Position numbers and translations under genes: made by a program. From NCBI GenBank assembly GCA_948567375.1, contig OX419760.1:51770001-51834000 (forward strand): a DNA stretch of 64,000 bases, in the 5' to 3' direction. The stretch is from Lunularia cruciata. Lineage: Eukaryota; Streptophyta; Marchantiopsida; Lunulariales; Lunulariaceae. Below the pieces are notes generated by a model. That model did not search any database and was not told the origin of the DNA. It was given only the letters and a program-made list of their open reading frames with translations. Shown here in pieces: positions 22,046 to 31,849 of the stretch (position 1 is the stretch's first letter; each line of letters starts with the position of its first letter).

Positions 22046-22840
22046 TCACAATGAGATCTGGATGAGTAAAACTTGGCATGTGATAGGTTTGAATTTCGTT
22101 CTCTTGTACATGCAGAGTGTATTCCTCTTAGCCTTGAGAAAATGGTATATAGGAACAAAGTCTTGAGTGCTAAGAATTGTAAATAATTGGGGATAGGAAT
22201 TCATTATTTGTTGGTGGTTGCTTCTTGATCCAAGTGTGTCCTTGACACAAAACTCCATTGCAAGATCAGAAGTAACATGGGATCCAATTTCTTTATCAAG
22301 GATCATCTTTTGAAAATGCATTTTAAAGTTACAAGAGCAGTAGGAGAAATATTTGGTCTTGCACCAAACAAAAGATCCATTCTTGCATAATGTGGATAAA
22401 GATAGGTCAACGTATCCTTGGTCATTTTTCATCCTCATTTGAGTTCCTTTGAGGTGAGGTCTTATATGTGCACTTCTCTTTCCAATTTTGAGCAGATTGT
22501 AAGATGCCATGTAGCAAGCCCATTTTTTGCATCATTTTTCTCCATTCATAGATTCAAGAAAACCCTCCCAAACTTCACGAGGTAGCTGGAACAGGTTTCA
22601 TGCAAGTACCTATGTGGATTTGCTTGAAATGATCTGGATCCTCAAGGTAATCCAAATTTTGACAATAATGATGTGAGACAATTCTAAATCTATCTTTGTT
22701 TCTTGCATTTGATTTGCATCTTATGCCTATGCTTCCTAAGAAAGTCCGAATAGTCAGATGACACCATGTTTAGGAGTTCTTGGAATTTTACAAGGAGTGG
22801 AACTAAATCAGGAGAATCAAATGGAGGATTTGGACAAATG
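22046..22840 (-). pseudogene. Unrecognised decayed reading frame
   Basis: The minus strand is open for 154 codons (22510 down to 22046) and looks protein-like rather than low in complexity: for example VDLSLSTLCKNGSFVWCKTK, ILDKEIGSHVTSDLAMEFCV and FKPITCQVLLIQISL. Upstream (22840 to 22511) the coding look continues with stops and frame changes (DSPDLVPLLVKFQELLNMVS, then DFLRKHRHKMQIKCKK). I do not recognise the family. No LTR, RT or transposase motif is visible. It may be part of an uncharacterised transposon or a host-gene fragment. Confidence 0.4.
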
Positions 22841-23293
22841 GGACTTGAATGGGTGGATAGAACTCCCAAATTCAGGAGGAGATATGCCCATATTTGAGGT
22901 TGGACTCAAATTCTCAATTCTCTCTACAAAGAGATGAACATGTTAATTTTGAAAATAAACCTCAATGGGAAGGGGTAGGTTTAATCTAAATTTCAAGAAC
23001 TCGTATATTGCCATATGGTTCACACGTTCCAGACAACTAATGCCACTAGAAAGGTTATTTATTACAGTCAAAATTATGCACCTGATATTGGTTGGTAAAA
23101 TTTGATCTCCCGCCTATAACATGGAAAGCGGAGATGACGTGAGATACCCATAAAATATGATACTGATGTTTTCATTTCTGGACATTCCTTTTTATGGGGC
23201 AGTGGCTGGTGCAATCCATAGAAGAGCAATCACACTAGGTGATGCTTTTTCTGATGCTCAATTGTTTGTAAACCAAACAACTTGCATAGCTAG
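22841..23293. other. Intergenic, nothing recognised
   Basis: Short open frames only; no recognised repeat or gene. Confidence 0.45.
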
Positions 23294-23430
23294 GATATCT
23301 TAGGTGAAGTAGGGCAGATTTCTCACATAGACTCTATTGGGGCTTAGCTCCATTTTACCTTTTTCATCTCTCCCTTGTAAGGCTTATGGGGTACTTCCCA
23401 TCCCTCTTTTTTCTCTGCGTTCGCCCTTGT
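23294..23430. repeat. Dispersed repeat, copy 2
   Basis: Aligns over about 130 bp with 3812-3950, beginning GATATCTTAGG and including CTATTGGGGCTTAGCTCC and CATTTTACC. Confidence 0.75.
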
Positions 23431-24215
23431 TCTTGGTATTATAACAATTTTTTTAAGCATATGCTTGGATTGCTCGTAAGCATCTATTCTATGGTTGAAA
23501 CGCCCTACTGCGTTGTTGGTAGTTCCTGCAGGTGATAAGACTTAGCTTTTTTAGGTCAATTTGTACATCGGCTAGAAGCCACTCATCAAGTGCAGTCCGT
23601 GAGTCCTCGCAAAACTGGTCTTTCCTATTTTCCAGTCAACCCAAGTCACACCGGCGAATAGCACATGTGTGATCACGTACGTAACAAGGCAACATTGCAG
23701 TCTACTTTTAATATATAGTAAGCAAATGTACTTTTGCTTGAATGTCGGAAGGTCAAAACGGAAATAGCCAGGGGAGTTTCCTTCCCTGGCTAACTACGCA
23801 TGATAGACCTCTCTGCTCGAGTTTTGTTCCTTCGATAGTCTCGTTGTCAATAGACAATGGGGGGTTTTCAGATATGGGTACAGGAACACGTAGATATCGA
23901 TAATTTTACGAGGGGAAATTGTAGACCCACCTCACGTTTTCTACTCATCCACTTATCCCATCATATTTTAACATTTCCAGCATTCCACCTTCCAACATTT
24001 TAACATTGGTTAATTGTGTGAAATTGGTCATTCTCATGCGGTGGCATGGCCATAGGATTCTTCTGCAACATTCTAATATCGTAGCGAGAGTGATTTGATT
24101 TATTTATTTGCACCCTGTATAGTATTGGGGAGTTTAGGGTGGATTAGCATATTAGGTGAGATGGGCTTACAGTATCTCTTTTATGAATAGTTCATAAAAG
24201 TTGTATGAGTATGGT
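23431..24215. other. Intergenic, nothing recognised
   Basis: CpG dinucleotides become more frequent here than in the retroelement tracts. No coding frame was recognised. Confidence 0.45.
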
Positions 24216-24420
24216 ATAAAAATATGCTAAATTTTATGTATAAAATCAACACCATAAATAAATTTATAGATAATTTAGATTTTTGAATAATAAATAAATA
24301 TTTATAATAATATAAAAAATTAAAAATTATATTTTTAAATTTTGAAAATTATATTTATAATTTTTTATAAAATATATTCTTATTTGAAATCAAATTCTCT
24401 ATTTTGAACATCCAAATCAT
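24216..24420. other. Extremely AT-rich tract
   Basis: About 200 bp made almost only of A and T runs (ATAAATAAATATTT, TTATAATAATATAAAAAATT and similar). It lies at the left border of the CpG-containing gene island. Such tracts can act as scaffold attachment sites, but nothing in the sequence proves this. Confidence 0.5.
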
Positions 24421-25591
24421 TTGTTACAGTTCCACAATCTTACACATAAAAAACCATCGATAGTAGAATTGAAACCCTCCTAGTATCCAGATATTCATTT
24501 TACAGCGTGAGACTCTCTCGCTGGAGTCCGAACCAGATCCGAATACCTTGCAATCCGTGGAGTATCACCTTGTAAGGACATACTTCGACAAACAGAATGC
24601 TAATGTGTTTACCGAAATAGTATATTCTCCCCAGGCACTGTCATGCAGCTTCATGGAAGAATAAATAAAACGCGCAGATCACATGCTGTAGCAGATATTG
24701 ACTCATCCAAACATTCATCATATTTCACTCACCTATTTATCTCGGATTTCACTACTGACATGTAACGAGCTGCCTTGCGGCTCACGAATTTCAATGAGAT
24801 GTCTATAGCCAGGTGATGCTTTCCTCGTGGATGGACAGACATGGTTTATGTTCAGAAGACATCACCTACGTTTGCTGGACGTGGGTTTATGGATCTCAGG
24901 TAGAGTGTTTGGTACCACTTTCCTACCAAGCAGGTGTAGCTGTTGAAAATCCTGGTTTTGGAGGTCAAGAGACTCAAATACAATCACAAACACTTGAGTT
25001 GCAGAAGATTTTCGTGGCCCCACTAGACATGTGATGTGATTGATGAAACCATACGCGCTTCCCCGAAAATCACAACTTTTGTTCCAAAGTCCAATACTTG
25101 CATACGAAGAGTGCAAATGTCAAGATAAACACTTAAATAGAAATCATACAGATGTTGAAATTAGAGACCAGTCAACGAGAGGAGCCGTATAGTACCATTA
25201 CCATCTACTACTGGACACTTCATGGTATTTTCTGTACCGTATTGTGCCAGTACATAAGGTTGTCCAGATGAGTAATTTCAATTCTGTATTTAAGGTCTTA
25301 GGTTGTCCTGATCAGAAAAGAATTAGTTGCTGTCTTTGGTCAACTGTAACTTTCCGCATTCACCACGTACCACTTTCCCTCGATAAGGAACGGCATATTC
25401 AGCTGCGTAGTTGCACTGCAGGGTCATGCTCCTGAAATGCAATCACAAGGCCTGTTTGCCCTACCTTGTAATAATGGAGAGATACTGTAATGCATCTGAA
25501 TCAGGGAAAAGTGCAAAGGTCCCGGTGTGGTTGCAGGCGTTTATGTTTCTGATGGTAATTATCGCTACTCTAGTTTTGGGAATCAAACTGC

Positions 25592-25627
25592 AATTAGGGC
25601 CGGAGGGAGTTGACTCCGGCCCTAATT
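25592..25627. repeat. Perfect 14-bp inverted repeat (hairpin 1)
   Basis: AATTAGGGCCGGAG at 25592-25605 and its exact reverse complement CTCCGGCCCTAATT at 25614-25627, with an 8-base loop GGAGTTGA. Confidence 0.9.
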
Positions 25628-25633
25628 CCGGCC

Positions 25634-25668
25634 CTACTGGAGTTAGGGTGGACACATAACTCCAGTAG
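25634..25668. repeat. Perfect 12-bp inverted repeat (hairpin 2)
   Basis: CTACTGGAGTTA at 25634-25645 and its exact reverse complement TAACTCCAGTAG at 25657-25668, with an 11-base loop. It starts six bases after hairpin 1. Confidence 0.9.
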
Positions 25669-26070
25669 AACTTAGTCTTGAAATATACCGAGACACTGCA
25701 GCAAGAAACAGTAACTCCAACAGAATTTGAGCTGTTTGCGAGATTCAAACAGATATGGTGGACCGGTTTAGTTTCCAGCTAAAGTGACCTACAGCCACAA
25801 CTATTCACCAAGAACAATGTTCAGACAAATGTTGGGACTAACTGTACGATTCAGCAGTCGCCGGTGAGATCGAACTTTAGTAGGGTTTCCACATAGACGA
25901 GATCTCACAGCTATATTTCAGCTCGCTCCAAAAGGCGAGCTTGCATAACGTGCATGCTATCAGTGCTCCACGTTTATCACAGCACCGTCCACGTATAACT
26001 TGTGTATATCTAAATATTTATACATTAGGAAGACTCGGGATTCGATTCATGGAAGTGTATGTAAATCAAT

Positions 26071-26152
26071 GAAACTTCGCACTACAATTTCTCCGTTAGA
26101 ACGATAATTGTCGATCGCCCCTCTTACTTAGTCTTCATCGGTGCGAAGTTTC
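26071..26152. repeat. Perfect 12-bp inverted repeat with 58-bp spacer
   Basis: GAAACTTCGCAC at 26071-26082 and GTGCGAAGTTTC at 26141-26152 are exact reverse complements. The arms lie about 1 kb before the BRK1 start codon. Confidence 0.85.
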
Positions 26153-27138
26153 CTCCCGTACCAGAGTGAACTTTCTTAAAATTACAAGCAGACTCTATTA
26201 AAAACGGCAATAAGAAGAGATACGAACCCCCATTCTTCTATTTTCCTCTGGCGTTCTCCACGAGAATGGTTAATCTGCTGCAGAGCATCTTCTGCTAGCA
26301 CAAATCAGATACACAATTGCCTTCATAGACGTCAGGAAGCGCTCGGTCGGGAACACCACGGATGGCTAAACCCGACGACCGGTTATTGGGTCGCTGATTA
26401 GTTTACCGGGATGTCTTGATACAAACGAAGTACGTAAAGCGAGACGTAGATCTTAAATCGGGATCTATCTACGACAGGTGATTGTACAGTATAGTTGTGA
26501 GATGGGCCCGCCACTGCCGGGCAGGGCGTGGGGGTCTGGCGACGACTCTGGTTGCGTCGCTGTGACCGACCTGCTAGTATAAGATGGCGCAGGAAAAGAG
26601 TCAGGAGTGGAGCGAAAGGAGTCGAGAGCGCAAACAAGGCATGTGTAGAAGAAGAGAGTTCAGTGCAGTGAAGAAGGTAGTGAGTGTCTCTTCGGCCGAT
26701 GAAGAGGAAGGGAATAGCAGAGATCTGATAATTTTGCCGTTGAATGTACTGCTGGTTGTTGCTGGATTTGTCTTCTGGAGTTGTTTGTCAGTCTCAATCT
26801 GTCCCCTCAAGTTTTGGTTGCGAAGGAGGAGGGGAACAAGAACGTGGTGTGAAGGCAGGAAGCATTTGCAGAGGGGAGGAAATAGGGAAATTGGTGCGTG
26901 GGAGGAAGAGAAGAGCATTTTGTTTGCTCTTGTTTATCGAGTGCCTTTGTACCGGGGTGACGGGGGAGACCGTCTTCTGGAGAGAAGTCTTTGCCGCATG
27001 ATCTTCTCTTTGACTACCTTTGATTTGAAGGTGTTGGAGGAGTTTTGAGGAGCAAAAGAAGTCAGATTGGGCAGGTTTTGAGGATTATTGTGACCGCGCT
27101 TTTTAGTCTGTGGCATTGAGTAGGCTAATTGACTGACA

Positions 27139-27832
27139 ATGTCGAAGACGAATATGAACAATAGTGTGAGCGTGGGGATAGCAGTGCAAGCCGATTGGGA
27201 CAATCGGCACTTCTCCAACTCTTTGTCCCTGAACGTCCGCCGGCTCTTCGAGTTTCTGCTTCAGTTTGGTATGTGAAGCCATCGCCGTGACTCCTGTTTT
27301 CGGTCAGTCTCTGCGCATTAACAGCATTTGAGCGACTACTTAGGTGTTGCAGTGGGAGGCAAGTGGGAGAGTGCTGCTGACGCTGAAGAAGAAATTAGTG
27401 TTTCCGGCGAGTTAATTAGTCATGATCAGAGAAGTTCATATTTCAGCGTGCGGAAGTTGCTTATATTCCAGATTGCAGATTTATTTACAAGTTACAGTTT
27501 AGTTTTGTCTCGTGAGTCAACTCTGTAATCAGGTTTCAGCAGATTGGGAGATTGACTTTATAACATGGCTTTTATCATCAAAGTTCTACAGAAGTCCTAT
27601 GCTGAACTGAAACATCTGTTGATGAAAGTTCGCGTATGCATCAATAAATCCCTGTTGATTTGCGATCTTTTAGGGTAGGCTCTTGTAATTTGCACTAAAT
27701 TTTTGTGTTGTTGGAACAGAGACTGCGACCAGGAGCAAGCTGGCAACTCTGAATGAGAAGTTGACTGTCCTAGAGCGTCAACTTGAGTACCTGGAGGCTC
27801 AATTTAGCACTGCGAACGCTGGACAATATTGA
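27139..27832 (+). CDS. BRK1: BRK1/HSPC300, SCAR/WAVE complex subunit (two exons)
   Basis: Exon 1 (27139-27268) and exon 2 (27720-27832) join to an 80-residue protein; the join creates the Glu of LLQFETATRSKLA. The product is a close match to plant BRICK1/HSPC300: VGIAVQADWDNR at residues 12-23, LSLNVRRLFEFLLQFE at 29-44, then the heptad-rich LATLNEKLTVLERQLEYLEA at 51-70. The family length is about 75-90 residues. HSPC300 forms a long helix in the WAVE/SCAR complex, which activates ARP2/3 to nucleate branched actin; in plants it shapes trichomes and lobed epidermal cells. The ATG is chosen because the frame gives the expected N-terminal length just before VGIAVQ. Upstream ATGs (for example at 26584) open unrelated frames and may lie in the 5' leader. 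No stop or frameshift interrupts it. Codon pattern and CpG content differ from the retroelements. Confidence 0.95.
27269..27719 (+). other. BRK1: BRK1 intron, 451 bp, phase 1
   Basis: The donor is G|GTATGT at 27269 and the acceptor is GGAACAG|A at 27719, preceded by a T-rich tract (TTTTTGTGTTGTTGG). It splits the Glu codon after LLQF, a position where the conserved protein requires continuity. Confidence 0.92.
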
Positions 27833-27862
27833 CCCCCACCCGCGGGACCATGGGATGGGGGT
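27832..27862 (+). repeat. GC-rich inverted repeat right after the BRK1 stop codon
   Basis: ACCCCCACCC (27832-27841) pairs with GGGATGGGGGT (27852-27862), giving ten pairs with one bulged base and a ten-base loop. It overlaps the last base of the TGA stop. Confidence 0.7.
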
Positions 27863-29460
27863 TAAACAATCGACGTGAAAGCCTCAGACGATGAGGTTTC
27901 AAACTTTTGCAGGGCAGTCTCCGGAAATCACTGAGTCCGGAAAAAGCCGAGATATGTACAGGTTTACGTTCCTGGATTCGTTAATTTGCTCTTTCTTCCG
28001 TACATTGCAGCCAACATCCTTGTGGTTCTGCTCAGTACGAGGTTTCTGCTTCCTAGTTCTTGGTGTGAATTCTCGTTACCATCCTACATGGTGACCTGCA
28101 TTCAACTTGAGTACAACTAGAATCTTGCAACTCAATCCCTCTTAAGATTGGAACCTTATTCATCGGCAAGCAGCTTCAATGAGGCTCTATATCCCGAAAA
28201 TGCTAATTTTACAATCAACGATACTTGTCTGCAAGTTGAAGGCACAGGGTGTGTACAGAGCACATACCAGAATGTGATTAATACTTTCAATGTATCTTTC
28301 TCAATACCCCCTGTGTTGGTTAGAGAATTAAAGTGGCACGTCTATACTTTTATTATTGTTGTAGTATTATTGAAGGAGAAGGGAGGTTAACGGAGTCGGA
28401 AGACTACCTTGAGGTTAGTAAAGAGAACTTGTGTGAAAGGTGGAATGGGAATGGGCAATCCCGTCATGAACTTCATTCTTTTGAGGTGAACAATATTGTT
28501 ATGAACTTCAGCAGCATCTTGCTGTTCGGATTAAAGTTCAATGATGGATCCGAGCGAAAACTATGGTTTAGTTCACTCTAGTTGGAAAAGAGAGGTAGCT
28601 CACACCTCATCAAAGCGACATTATTATGACGATGTCCTCTAATAATTATTGCTTTTAGACACAGCGTACCTGTGCCTCTCTTTCATAGATTAATTTTGGA
28701 TTGGCATGCACTTCTCGAAGGTATTGAGAATGAGTTTACATTGTCTGTATGCTTAACAGATGGTTGGTTATCGGGCTGTGGATTGTGTTCAATATCAGTC
28801 ATATTGACCTTCTCAAGTACTGAGTTCCTCCGGAAGTCTCCAAGTTACGGCTCTATCTTGGTTGTTTCATAATCATGCGTCATATTTTACAAAGTTGCAG
28901 TAATTTTTGCATGCTCTCATTCCCAAGGGAGTTCCTTTACGGAATTGTTTACCGTCTGTTCCACTTCTCGTACGCGAACAAGCATTTCCAAGAGTGGTAG
29001 CCTGAGACATGTCTTTTCCCCAAGTCTAGCATTCCAGTGATTTTACCTGTAAATTACAGTTTGCAGCAGTTAATGCGCACTATAAAGTTTGCATCAATGT
29101 GGACCTTGACCAAGCACAAGAAGCACAGGTTGACCGAAAGAAACAGCAGAAGAAACTCGTAAATGCATTCTCTGTCGGAAGAGCAGTTCCTAAAACCTTG
29201 GTCGCCAAGTCTCGACTTTTTTATTTGTATCTGCTAGAAGTCACCTTCGGTCAACATGCGCTTTACAACCTTTGATGATTTCTACCACAACAGAAAGAAT
29301 GTGACGACGTACAAATACCCGCCAAATCCGCGACGCATGTTGGATAACAGACATTCCGAAGCGCAGGGTAAATGTATGAAATCTCAGTTTCTCAATGATC
29401 AAAAATTTGGAAGTCCTGACACTGTCAAGTATTACTAGACTACACAAGAATACACACCAG
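27863..29460. other. BRK1 downstream region: probable 3' UTR and unassigned gene-island sequence
   Basis: Open frames at 28148-28390 (80 codons, start MEPYSSASSFNEAL) and 29256-29438 (60 codons) are not recognised. There is no AATAAA signal shortly after the BRK1 stop. The sequence could hold a 3' UTR, possibly spliced (GTTTAC-type donors and TTGCAG-type acceptors occur), or exons of another gene; I cannot assign any. Confidence 0.4.
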
Positions 29461-31849
29461 GGGTTTCATTTATAAGTTTCACGGGGGGCTATTTCGGGTA
29501 GAGGGGTGACTCCCGAAAAAAAAGTTCCCGGGTACTCGTAAAACAAAATGCCAATAAGTAAATACTGCGCGTAAAATCTTTACTAGTGATAGAATTTTAT
29601 TTTGAGACGTGTGATTTCATAGTTGGGTTATGGATGTTCATAGGTAAAATTAAAAGAAGTTTTTGGTCGAATTCCAGAGACGAACATGACAAAAGAGTTT
29701 TGATATTTGGGGCATGTCAGAGTTGAAGCGATAAGAGGAGCAGCGTGGAACAAGAGAAACCCATATGACACACTTGAAATATTTGGAACTCGTCCCTCTT
29801 AGAAGAGCAATTATTCTTACACCCGTTCGTGAAATAAATCCAAAGTGAAAGAATTGAACTGATTCCTTGCATCTCATCCTGATGAATTCCCAAAGCCAAT
29901 CAAATGGAAAATTGAGAAGTGAGATTTATGTGCACCATTGAGAGATGTGCAAACTTCAAGCACTGCTCGCCATCTTGGATTGCAGTAGTATGCATGCTAG
30001 TAGTAATGTCATGAAATTTCATTGGTAGAGAACATAGAGGACACTCATTCACACCCTTCTACTCCTCTTCCCATTCACCATTGTGTCTATCTTTATATCA
30101 ATCTTAATTCCAATCTTTGTGTACCACCAAGTTGTGGTATGTTTCAAGAGCTTCTCAAGAGGATGTCATCCGCTCCTGCTTCTATTGGGAGCAAAATGAA
30201 ATTCAAGGGAGAAAGGTTCTTGATGATATCTCATCATTATTTCTAAATTTTTGATTATTTAGAAGATCAAGAGCACTTCTTGTACATCACCGGGTGCAAT
30301 TGCAAGAGTTGTTCAGAAGAGTACAACTTTCATTTTATGACTAGTTATTTGGTGCAACATGGAAGCAAATGAGATATATGAAATCATACAAATGCAAAAG
30401 AATGGAAGAGCTAGCATAGACCATAAAAAAATACATATGGTCTAAACACATACCAACATCAACCAGTGCACACAAACAACACTCAACACACAAAAGCAAC
30501 AACCAGCGGACACCAGCCGTGCCCAATATTGACAAGATCTAAATCCAAAGCATATCCGAGTGCAACCTAGCATATCTTAGCACAAAGACTTGTCGGTGAG
30601 GTAAAGTGTCAAGTATGAATAGCTTCAAATGACGGAGCTTACATTTGCAAATCTAGCTTTGTGAAAGTCTTGGATGTGCAGGATCAAATGATGATGTTTA
30701 TTGTGGAGGTTTAATGCCTTTTTGAGCTTGCATAGTCCCCTCTACTTTTCAAGTAAATCAATTCTTTCATTGGTGCTCATCAATGCCTACTTGCTCATCG
30801 TTGTAGAAGAGGGATTCAATTGTGAAGCCTCTGTAGCATGTCTTACACTAGTTGGTTGGATGGTGTATGAAACTTATGCTTTTTTGTCAATTGATGCCTT
30901 GACAATTTAAGGTATTGGTTGTTGTTAGCATCCAGTACTTTCTACTAGTTGCATCTGATATTTGATGGAAATGAATTTTTGGGCAACTTTTCCATAGGTA
31001 CTATAGCAGCTCACTCAATCTCTTCTGATCATAATTTTTTTCTCTTTTTCTTAGCACAATAGCATTTTGTGATAATAGTATTAGCAAAAAGGATTTCAAG
31101 TTTGTACGTACATGGACATGGTGAAAGACAGACAAAAGGTAATTGTTTGTCTGTTTGGTAACTGTTTGGTATTGGACATGGTGAAGGATGGATGAGTTTG
31201 AAGGCATGTGATTTTTGTCAACAAGGTGATTGTCCCAATACTCTTGGTTTGGTACACCATCAACTACAAATACTCATTGACCCTTACTTCTTCATTTATG
31301 ACACATCTTTGGGTTTGTTATATCTTTGCTTATGTCACACCCTTGGTTATGTCCATTCTTGGCCACATAAGTAGGGAATTGGAAGGATAATTATCCATAT
31401 CAGCAGATACATGTGTGTGGGAGTGCCACTTATACCAAAGAACTATTTTTGGTAACCGTTTATCTTCATCTTGATTCTCACATGTGGGAACAACTATGGG
31501 CTATTGTAATTACCCATCAAATTGTTCAGCCATCAAAACATGATATAAATTCAGAAGGTAAAGCAAGATTGAGTTTTGATTGTCATCGCTGCAAACTTCT
31601 ATGTATTTTTGAAGCAACCGTAGTCTTTCAAATTTTCCAAGTATATACTTATATTTGGGAAAGTAAGAAAGAGAGACTATGTGAGCGGATGATTGGGAAT
31701 TGAGTGTGGAGGAGCAACAAGGAAACAAAAGACAATTGTGTCTAGTAAATTGGTAGCAATGTTGCCAAAGAAATGGAAGGCTATGCCCCAAAAGGGAGTG
31801 AAGGGCTATCAATTGGTCTTTTGGAAGGGGTGAAGTGCTCATTCACCTC
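29461..31849. other. Intergenic, nothing recognised
   Basis: CpG becomes sparse again from about 30 kb. Only short open frames are present. A short direct repeat TTGGACATGGTGAA-like occurs near 31110 and 31172. No element ends were identified. Confidence 0.45.

Larger units (their letters stand above)
24421..26580. other. Upstream flank of BRK1, unassigned gene-island sequence
   Basis: Base composition is more even and CpG more frequent than in the surrounding retroelements. Open frames are short and unlike known proteins. The notable contents are inverted repeats (25592-25668 and 26071-26152). The promoter of BRK1 presumably lies in the last few hundred bases, but I see no convincing TATA element at a fixed distance. 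Confidence 0.5.

Noticed and set aside
26584-27048. 154-codon plus-strand frame just before BRK1
   Set aside because: Composition is unlike a conserved protein, and a minus-strand frame overlaps it. It most likely lies in the promoter or 5' leader of BRK1.
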